A DNA stretch of 64,000 nt from Larix kaempferi (lineage: Eukaryota; Streptophyta; Pinopsida; Pinales; Pinaceae), in NCBI GenBank assembly GCA_027924585.1, contig BSBM01000036.1, positions 6,813,001-6,877,000 on the forward strand. Reading direction: 5' to 3'. Positions 56,041 to 64,000 of the stretch are shown here, piece by piece. A model generated the notes under the pieces. The model was given only the letters and a program-made list of their open reading frames with translations. It made no database searches and was not told where the DNA came from. The number at the start of each line of letters is the position of its first letter. Within the stretch, counting starts at the first letter, position 1. The position numbers were made by a program, and so were the translations under genes.

Positions 56041-57978
56041 GATTAACTGGCTACTACCGCAAGTTTGTCAAGGATTACGAGAATATTGCAGCTCCATTAA
56101 CCGCTCTCTTGAAAAAATATGCTTTTACATGGACACATGCTACTGAGTGTGCATTTGATAAACTGAAACAAGATATGTGTACTACACATGTTCTAGCTAT
56201 GCCTGGTTTTTCCAAGCCATTCACTATTGAGAGTGATGCTTGTGACAATGGAATTGGTGTTGTTCTCATTTAAGATGAACTTTCCCTTGTGTTCACGAAC
56301 AAGGCCCTTTCTGGTAAGAATTTAGTCGCCTCTACATATGAGAATGAAATGATGGCTATTTTGCATGCAATACAGAAGTGGCGGCCATACCTATTAGGGA
56401 ATCATTTATACATCAAGACTGATCACCAGAGTCTGAATATTTCCTGGCACAATGGGTCTCCTCCCCAGCACAACAGAAATGGGTTAGAAAAATCATGGGT
56501 TATGACTATGAGATCACTTACAATAAGGGTAAGGACAATCTCGTGGTAGATGCTCTTTCTTGCACATTTGATGACCAAGTTTCTCTTTCAACTATTTCTA
56601 TGCATGTTGCAAATTGGCTACAATCTGTTAAACAGGGCTATGTCAATGACTCCTCATTATCTCAAATCATCCAATGGTTTTCCAAGAACCCTTCTATTGT
56701 ACCACATTACTCTTGGGATGGTGTTTCCCTAAGATACAAGGGTCGTATGGTGCTTTCACAGATCACAGATATTCAACAGCATGTCTTCTATGAACTCCAT
56801 GCTTCTCCATTGGCAAGGTACTCTAGGTTCCTCAAACCGTATGAGCGGGCACGACGTAACTTCTTTTGGAAGGGAATGAAAAGGAAAATTCAACAGATGG
56901 TAGATGAATGTGATACCTGCAAGCATAACATGGGTGAAATGATACTCCTTTCGGGATTGCTCAAACTCTTTTCCATCCCTACACAGATTTGGACATATAT
57001 TTCTATGGATTTCATTGAATGTCTCACTAAATATGGAAGGACGACAGTGATTTTGGTTGTGATTGATTGCCTCTCTAAATATAGTCATTTTTGTGCCCTC
57101 AACCATCCCTATACTACCTCCTCAGTCGCACAGATTTTACTTGACCAAATCTCCCATCTTCATGGAACCGCTTATTCCATTGTCTCAGATCACGATGCAA
57201 ATTTCACCAGTCATTTTTGGACAAAACTATTTCTCCACACTGGCACCAAACTTAAGATGAGTTCAAGGTATCACCCACAAATAGATGGTTAGACTAAATT
57301 TATCAACAAATGTTTGGACACTTCTCTTCGTTGCTTCACCTCCTACCACACTGCATCTAAAATGACTCCATATGAAGCAGTCTATGTTCAAGCACTGCTA
57401 GTGCTTCTTCCATACACTCCCAACAGTTCACCATTCCAGGCAGTTGACACGGTTCTTGGAACCTGAGATCAGATTCTTCGCATTTTGCAGGACAATATTC
57501 ACATGGCAATAAATCGATTGAAACAACATGCCGATCAAGACCGTTCTGAGCGCACTTTCCAAGTAGGTGATATGGTTTTTCTTCATTTGAATCCTTACAA
57601 TAAATCCTCCATGAAAATCAAAGGGAATCATAATCTGGCTCCAAATTCCTATAGGCCATATAAGGTTCCTCATAATATTGTTTCTATTGCTTATGAATTG
57701 GAACTTCCTCCTTCTTCTCATGTTCATCCAGTATTTCATGTCTCTTTTCTAAAGAAAGTTCTTGGCACCAACATCAGTGCACAATCTGTTTTACCAGAAC
57801 TGGATAATGAAGGATCCATCATTTTCAAGCCGGAGGCCAACCTCACTAGGCACACTTGTCAGCTTCACTCTCGATCCATCACAGAGGTATTAATTTAGTG
57901 GCATGGATTGCAACCAGAGGATGCTACATGGGAACCACTCCTTCAGATTAAACAACAATTTCCACATCTAAAGCTCTG
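56041..57978 (+). pseudogene. G2 RNase H, integrase and chromodomain; RT deleted
   Basis: VEPVGL joins directly to LTGYYRKF, so about 760 bp of RT (G1 3299-4060) is gone in frame. RNase H (IESDACDNGIG) and a changed KTDHQSLN follow with a stop at about 56271 and a frameshift near 56450. Integrase retains parts of the core (SMDFIECL, SDHDANF), but the knuckle has lost its first His pair and a TAG stands in DG*TKFINK. Sixty bases are missing near 57343, between two ACCTC copies in the G1 sequence. The C-terminus has the chromodomain WHGLQPEDATWEP after a TAG near 57898, and ends at TGA 57976-57978. Confidence 0.87.
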
Positions 57979-58008
57979 AGGACAAATATTTTTCTAAGGG
58001 GGAGGGAA

Positions 58009-58345
58009 TGCTAGGAACCTGTGTCAACCCTTCTCTTTACTTTGTTAGTATATTGTATTATCCCATAGTATTATATGTTCCATGGTATTGATCCATAGTA
58101 TTGGATGCATATGCTTTTTAAGTCGTCCTGTAGTATTATATGTTCCATGGTATTGATCCATAGTATGGGATGCATAGACTTAGTATATAAGTACATGTTG
58201 AGGCCAATGGAGGAATCCATGAGTTATTTGTATTGAGCTTGCTCAAAGGAGGTTTCCCCCTTGAAGTGGCCCGCGATCAATAAATCCATTATGTGTTATG
58301 TTATATCATGCATTCTCATCATTTAATTGCTGGAGGTTCCTTACA
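58009..58345 (+). repeat. G2 3' LTR
   Basis: It begins TGCTAGGAACC after the PPT AAGGGGGAGGGAA (57996-58008), and ends CCTTACA. It contains a tandem repeat of about 64 bp around TAGTATTATATGTTCCATGG that is single in the 5' LTR. Confidence 0.86.
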
Positions 58346-58350
58346 AAAAT

Positions 58351-59047
58351 ATCCTATAAAATTATGTGGAAATAGTTTTTCCACTTTTAAATTTTAAGTA
58401 ACTAGTAATATATTTTTAAATCCTAAAATTTGAAGTTTCAAAAACTGAAGAAACCATGAAATTTAATGAATTTGAAATACCAAAAACTATCATTAGAACT
58501 TTCAAAGAGCCTCGATTACAAAGTATTATATGGTCGCTACAATTCCGCCATCTAGTTCAGGAAAAGACAAGATTAATCGATTGTATTAAAAATTTTAAAA
58601 ATATATACTCGTTGAAGTTTTGATAAATGAGTGATATAAATTTGACACCTTTGTAGATACAAGTAGTAAAACTCTTAAAATTGCCTTTAATTTGACATTT
58701 TGTGCACATCATATTTTGTAAATATTAGAAATAATACAACTTCCTTTTAAGTTTCCATGATATTAATCTCTCCTTTACCCTTACCAATTAGTAGATTTAC
58801 AACTTTAATTATGTTAGGTTGATTATGCAATTATAAGTTTACATTATTGAAATTTTTAGAAATACTCTCTTTCATATACCAAAATGTGTTGGGAACATAG
58901 AATGAATTTGCAAACCCAAAACAAGATATCAAACTTGTAAACCTATCTTAGTCATAAATTAAACTTTATGGAACTTGTTTGAATTAACTATGACTTAAAA
59001 TGTTGGGTAATTCCAACAACCATCCTTCGTGGAAATTACAAAGGGTA
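58351..59047. other. AT-rich intergenic stretch
   Basis: About 700 bp with no ORF, repeat or RNA gene that I can support. It is clearly more AT-rich than the elements. Confidence 0.4.
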
Positions 59048-60270
59048 ATGGCTCTAAATCACCGTAGACAACCTCAAACTAGATCCAAGACTATCACACC
59101 GGTTGAGTAGGCTATATTACGCTTGCTAGGGGATATGTTTGGCATGTTCAGGGATTGGATGGAAGGGTAGGGCCAGAAACAAAATGTGGGACATAATGTT
59201 GATCAGAGTCGGGACAGGCAACTTGAATAGAAACAAAAGTAGGATCAAGACCAGCCATCCTACTCAAATGGGTTAAAGGAACCCTTAGATATAATGAAAG
59301 AAGTCCATAAATGCAAATTGCCAAATTTTTTTGTGGAAACAGGAAGGGAAGGTGGTAGAATCCTGGTTACTGGGAGTTAAAAGATCTCTTAGATTTAAGG
59401 ACTACACCACTAATGAGAAGGAACAAATATAGTATAAGTATTTTAAAATATAAAGAATTGATGTGGTGGTTGCATGAGGAGAAAAAGATACACATCGAGC
59501 ACTTAAATGTATCATGGGAATTAATTGAATAAAATTTTAGAACTCGAAACTTGTGAGAGGATTATAAGCACCAACAAAAAGCAACATTCCATGTAGCACA
59601 ACAGAGGGGAAGGTCAATAGAAGAATATGAAGCAGATTATTAGTTATTGGTGCATCATTTTGACTACATGGAAGATGATGGTAGGAAAGAAGAAACATTT
59701 CTTCATGGTTTGGATGAAGAGGTCCATGCAAAGGTAGCTATGTGGAAACCCACCACAATGGTAGATACTTCAAATATAGCCAAGTAGGTTAAGAAATAGA
59801 TTGAGATGGAAAAAAAAGCACATATGTATCTCAAGCACAAGCACCAGCACGAGAACAGGAACCCAAAGGGAATTTTGGATCGACTGGTACCCTACATAGT
59901 GGGGGAAGGAGAGTTGGTTACCGTGGGTAGTCCAGATGGTTAGCATGTCAGCCACTTCCCCTTCCAACTCATCAACCACATTGTGTACCATAGGGTCAAT
60001 ATTGGGGCTTTATCGACCTTGACGTAGCGATCAGGGAAGGGGTCGTGGTGGTTGGATACATAAAGTTTGCTTAGTCCCAAATAATATTAAATGCTTCACA
60101 TGTTAGGGTCCCCACTATCAGTGGGAATTCTCAGTAGGATAGGTGGGAGTTAGTTTCCAAGATACATGAACACAAGGAAGTACTCATCCTCAAGGTCAGC
60201 ATCGAATTCATGTCATATTTAACCATCATAAGGTAGAGCACCAAGCTATGATTATGGAGTCAAAAGGTAT
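59048..60270 (+). pseudogene. G3 relic: Gag
   Basis: A decayed Gag starts near ATG 59048 (MALNHRRQPQTRSK). The Gag domain is traceable at about 59580-59790 (SIEEYEADY, LLVHHFDYMEDDGRKEETF, LHGLDEEVHAKVA), broken by many stops. A remnant knuckle (KCFTC*GPHYQWEF) is at about 60090. No LTR of this element was found on its left. Confidence 0.7.
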
Positions 60271-62030
60271 GATCAAGGATATTCCTTTAATTGTTTTGAT
60301 AGATCCAAGGGCTACTGATAGATTTATTTCCCCTTCATCACTGGGAAATTGTGGGATGGTAGCCCAATCTCAAAGTGAATTTGACCAAGTAGAGATAGCT
60401 TCTGGATGAAGACAATCAATAGGGACACTAGTGAAGAACTGTATAGTCAAAGTAGACAGTTTTTATAGTAAAATGAAATTGTATAGCACTACTTTAGGTG
60501 CATATGATGTGATAGTGGGAATCGATTGGTTGGAATCCCATCGAGCACTAGTAGATTGTTATTAAAAATAAATTATTTTTAATTAATGATTTCAAAGAGC
60601 CAATGGTAATTGAGGGGATTAAGCGGGATATTTATTTACATTTTATCTCAGTTTCCAAGGTAAAGAGATGCATGAGGAAGGGATGCATAATTTTCATTGC
60701 AGAAGCGGTAGGTGATGGTACTATCACATTTGAAGGGTTGCACCCAATCCTCTTTGAGTTTGTAGACATATTCCCCCCTGAGTTACCAGGGTTACCTCTA
60801 GTGTGTGAGTTTGACTTCACCATTCCCATGAAACCTTGTGTAGAACCAATATATTAGACACCTTATCAAATTTCAATGATGAAAATCAATGAGTTAAACA
60901 TACCATTCAAGGAACTCATTGACCAAGAGTTGATCCAACCTAGTGTATCTCCTTAGGGGGCACCAATGATACTCGTTAAAAAGAAGGATGGTACCCTCTG
61001 CATTTATTATCGGGATTTGAATAAGGAAACCATCAGGAAGAGGTATCATATGCCTCACATTGATGACTTATTTGATCAATTGAGGGGGGGATATGTATTT
61101 TATAAGATTGACCTACCAGGATACCATTAGTTAAGGATCGAGGAAAGGGATATCCCTAATACCTCCTTCTAGACAAGGTATGGACATTATGAATTCGTGG
61201 TAATTCCATTGGGGTTATCAAATGCGGCAATAGCCTTCATGAAACTGATGAATAGTGTGTTTTGAAAGTATTTAGACTACTTAGTACAAGTGTTCATGGA
61301 TGGAATTTTAATATATTTCAAGAATGAATAAGAACATCATGAGCATCTAAGATTGGTACATCAATGCCTCAAATATAAATTATATGGAAAATTGTCCAAA
61401 TGTACCTTCTTTCCGAAGGATATTTAATACCTAATACACACTATTAGTGGTGAGGGGATCTCGGTTGATTCAAGAAAATTAAAGCCATATTAAGTTTTCC
61501 ACCCCCAAGAATGCTAAACAAGTTCACATATTTACGGGGTTAGTTGGGTATTATAGGATATTTGTAGAAGAATTCTCTTGAATTGCAGCACCTATCACAA
61601 CCTTGTAGAAAAAGAGGGTTCGATTTGAATGGAATGATAAATGCGATGAATCCTTTAATGAGATTAAAATACTTCTAACAACCAATCCATTTCTCGAAGT
61701 GCCAAACATGGACAAGGATTTTGTGTTTTGCATTAATGCAGCAGGAGAAAGTCTAGGTGTAGTCTTGATGCAAGAGGAAGTGCTCATTTATTATGCCTCA
61801 TGCAAACTCAAAAGTCATGAGGTTAATTATGAAACTCATGATCTAGAATTGGTTGTAGTTGTCATGGCCCTTAAGTTGTGGAGACATTACTTGGTAGGTG
61901 ACCAATTGGAGTTAAAATCGGATCATCGAAACCTGGAGTACATATTAACTCAGAAGGATCTTAATGCATACAATATATGTTGTATTGAGATGTTTAGGGA
62001 ATCTGACTTCATAATATCCTTCATTTGAGG
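60271..62030 (+). pseudogene. G3 relic: protease, RT and part of RNase H
   Basis: Protease is seen as PLIVLIDPRATDRFI near 60290, with DSG changed to DPR. RT runs from about 60730 (LFEFVDIFPPELPGLP) through RPSVSP-like [23 protein letters not shown], and MDGILIY in place of the catalytic DD motif, to about 61500, with at least eight stops. RNase H (INAAGESLGVVLMQEE, VNYETHDLELVVVVMALKLWRHYL) ends at 62030 where Cop-C is inserted. Sequence resembles the Del/Tekay chromoviruses. Integrase would lie beyond Cop-C. Confidence 0.8.
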
Positions 62031-62693
62031 TGTTAGGATAATTAATACTCCTTTCTTGTCCTACTTAGCATTATTTACCTTTTCCTATTGTTGAGATATT
62101 GTAACTTCAAAGAATATTATATTTGTACTTTATTATTCCGGAGATGTTTCATTCCTCCGTGAAGATCTCATTGTATATCCGGAGATGTTTATTCCTCCAT
62201 CGGAATGTGGTAACTTGGGTTATTAGACTTCCCTAGTGGGGGTTGACCCTGTATGTGTTATGTGGGTCAAAAGGGTTGTTATACCACACTAGTGGGGTCA
62301 GCCCAGTCAGTTATAATAGGGTATTTAACCTAATGGTTAAATACGAGCCTACATGTACTTGTGTAAAAGATATGTCAGAGTAGTGTATAAATAGAGGAGG
62401 TGTATTCCTCATTTCATACACTCACACACTTGAGAGAGGCGCACTTGTGGAGGAGAGGTCTGCTATGGTGGAGGAGGAGATCATGTCTTTGGTTTGCATC
62501 TTTGTATATTGCTGGTCATCTATATTGAGGAAGCTTTACTGTGTTTTCTACCCCATGAGGTTTTCCCAGGATAAATCTGTGTCTCTTGTGTTTATGCTAT
62601 GCTTGTTGTTTCTTCAGTGATCCTGTATATTCTATTATTGTGAAATGGAATGTAATGCTTCTATTTTCTATCTTAGCATATTTAATATTAACA
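62031..62693 (+). repeat. Cop-C 5' LTR
   Basis: 663 bp, TGTTAGGATAATT to TTAACA. TATAAATAG at 62386-62394 and the GGGTTATTAGAC and GAGGTTTTCCC stretches are shared with the Cop-A and Cop-B LTRs. Confidence 0.85.
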
Positions 62694-62705
62694 TGGTATT
62701 AGAGC
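62694..62705 (+). promoter_or_regulatory. Cop-C primer binding site
   Basis: TGGTATTAGAGC directly follows the LTR, one base from the standard initiator Met type. Confidence 0.85.
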
Positions 62706-63002
62706 TAACCTGAAGGAAGGCAAGGTATGGCACTTACGACACTTGCTTTACTTACGACAATTTGAAGGTTAGGGTTTTATATAGCAAAAACTAGTCATCG
62801 TGGAACTTTCGCCATAAATCCATTTTGGCGAAGTTTCAGAATCTGAAACCTTTACAAGTAGTAGATAACAGCTCCAGGTATATTGTGTCCAAAGGGTACC
62901 CTCAGATTCGTTGTACTTTGTAAGTTATGATCAGTACAAGTTAGGGTTTCTGCCTCTTCTAGATCTCAGTCAAAATCAGGTGACCTAGGAAAAAAGGTCA
63001 TA

Positions 63003-63356
63003 AACTGGGCTCGAAAGCTCCAAATTCAATTTTGTAAAAAGTGACAGGTATTACACAGACTTTAATATCTCAGAAAACTTGTTCAGAGGCCGAAGCTTAA
63101 CCAGTGACACATGGCACGCTGTACAAGTTCGCTCTCCTGTTTTATCCCATAAACAGGTCACGTTGCGACACTTGGCATAACTTGGGCTAGGAAGCTCCAA
63201 ATGAAATTTAGTAAAATGTGACAGGTAGTACACAGACTGTACTATCTCAGGAAACTTTTTCAGAGGCCAAAGCTTAACCAGTGACACGTGGCATGCCGTA
63301 CAAGTTCGCTCTCCAGTTTTATCCCATAAACAGGTCACGTTGCGACACTTGGCATA
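63003..63356 (+). repeat. Tandem 177-bp repeat in the Cop-C leader
   Basis: Two units (63003-63178 and 63179-63356) share AGCTCCAAAT, GTGACAGGTA, AGCTTAACCAGTGACAC and CATAAACAGGTCACGTTGCG. One reversed copy is in the Cop-A leader (18841-19020). A minus-strand frame crosses both units but is not a gene. The leader then continues to 64000 without a gene; AGAAAATT and GGGTTT stretches near 63540, 63700 and 63830 are again partly repeated. Confidence 0.8.
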
Positions 63357-64000
63357 ACTCTCTCTCAGAAAATCCAATTGAGGTCAGACCTATTGGAATG
63401 GAAAGATGACAGGTCAGGCTACCACAGAAAAATTTTTCATACCCTGTGGAGCGAAAATTTCAGACTTACAGCAGAAACAATCAGGTACATAATTCTTTCA
63501 AAACATAATTATTTTTTGGAGCACTTTCATCCATGGCTTCCGGAATTTAGGGTTTCGGAGAAAGTTAGAATTTTTGGAATCGGAATCCACGGCTGAATGC
63601 TACTCAGGAAAATCAAAATTTAGAGACCAAGATCGAATCTTCTGGTTGGGTGGAAGACTGGGCTTGATCAAACCCCAGTTCGGGATTTTGATCGGAAAGA
63701 TGGAAAATTAGGGCTTCAGCAAAAGTTGGAATTTTTGAAGTCTGTAACCACAGCTGGAAGCTCCTCAGAAAATAAGAGTTTAGAACCTTGGATCGAACCT
63801 TTTGTTTGGGAAGAAGGGTGGGCTTCATCAAACCCTAGTTCGAGGTCCTGTCTAGAAGATCTAGAAGTTTCAAAGGCAATTTTGAGGGGTCAAATTTTGG
63901 AGATTCCAAAATTGAAGTATGCCAGTTTGATCAGCTCAGCAAGACATATTCTTTCATCCATTCAGAAGTGTGAAAGTCAAAGATTGAATTTTTAGGGTTT

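Larger units (their letters stand above)
53277..58345 (+). mobile_element. G2: decayed chromovirus, sibling of G1
   Basis: The layout and sequence follow G1 with many substitutions, stops and two in-frame deletions, including most of RT. LTRs are 53277-53549 (273 bp) and 58009-58345 (337 bp). The flanks ACAAT and AAAAT match at 4 of 5 bases. The LTRs differ at roughly 6-7% by rough count, so it is much older than G1. Confidence 0.9.
62031..64000 (+). mobile_element. Cop-C: 5' end of a third copia element
   Basis: A 5' LTR, PBS and leader run off the window end. The leader shares a unit with Cop-A, so it is a relative of that family. It is inserted in the RNase H of G3; the preceding bases are TGAGG (62026-62030). 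Confidence 0.82.

Noticed and set aside
63051-63377. Minus-strand frame of 108 codons in the Cop-C leader
   Set aside because: It spans the 177-bp duplication in an untranslated leader, and the same unit in Cop-A is not kept open.

Overview
The window is land-plant nuclear DNA made almost wholly of LTR retrotransposons. Ty1/copia and Ty3/gypsy elements carry plant-type PBS sequences, CCHC knuckles, chromodomains and plant-sized LTRs, and they are nested in one another as in large plant genomes. I recognise no host protein gene, tRNA, rRNA or CRISPR array. The species cannot be fixed; a seed plant with a large genome fits, and a gymnosperm is possible but not shown.

Region 1 to 49942 is one nest. 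The outermost visible element is E0, a minus-strand LTR element whose 5' LTR is split between 20576-20620 and 49270-49942. Cop-A, a minus-strand copia element (1-19908), sits in the E0 leader. Inside Cop-A lie G1, a chromovirus (337-6459), in its 3' LTR, and Cop-B, a plus-strand copia relative (7366-14459), in its 3' tail. E1, a large plus-strand Tat-like gypsy element (20626-49264, about 15.4 kb without its guests), sits in the E0 LTR. E1 was entered by a 2.0 kb probable solo LTR (22128-24154) and by E2, an 11.2 kb Tat-like element with gag and protease but no polymerase (26570-37758). Most junctions are supported by 5-bp target duplications.

Region 49943 to 64000 holds less nested elements in AT-rich DNA: a very young 2.95 kb element with one intact Gag-like ORF (50015-52965), a decayed sibling of G1 called G2 (53277-58345), a Del/Tekay-like relic G3 (about 59048-62030), and the 5' end of a third copia element, Cop-C (62031 to the window end).

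The most interesting parts are these. E1 carries a second, archaeal-type RNase H after integrase, followed by an antisense gene with its own TATA box, a 5'-UTR intron and a coding intron. A strong GAAA-capped hairpin lies in that gene's first intron. G1 and G2 share an amber codon followed at once by ATG at the Gag/nucleocapsid junction. Cop-A and Cop-B, in opposite orientations, share a non-coding block where integrase should be and a repeat-rich 3' tail. E2 has duplicated zinc knuckles, a 150-bp tandem array, and five in-frame stops that are all TAG.
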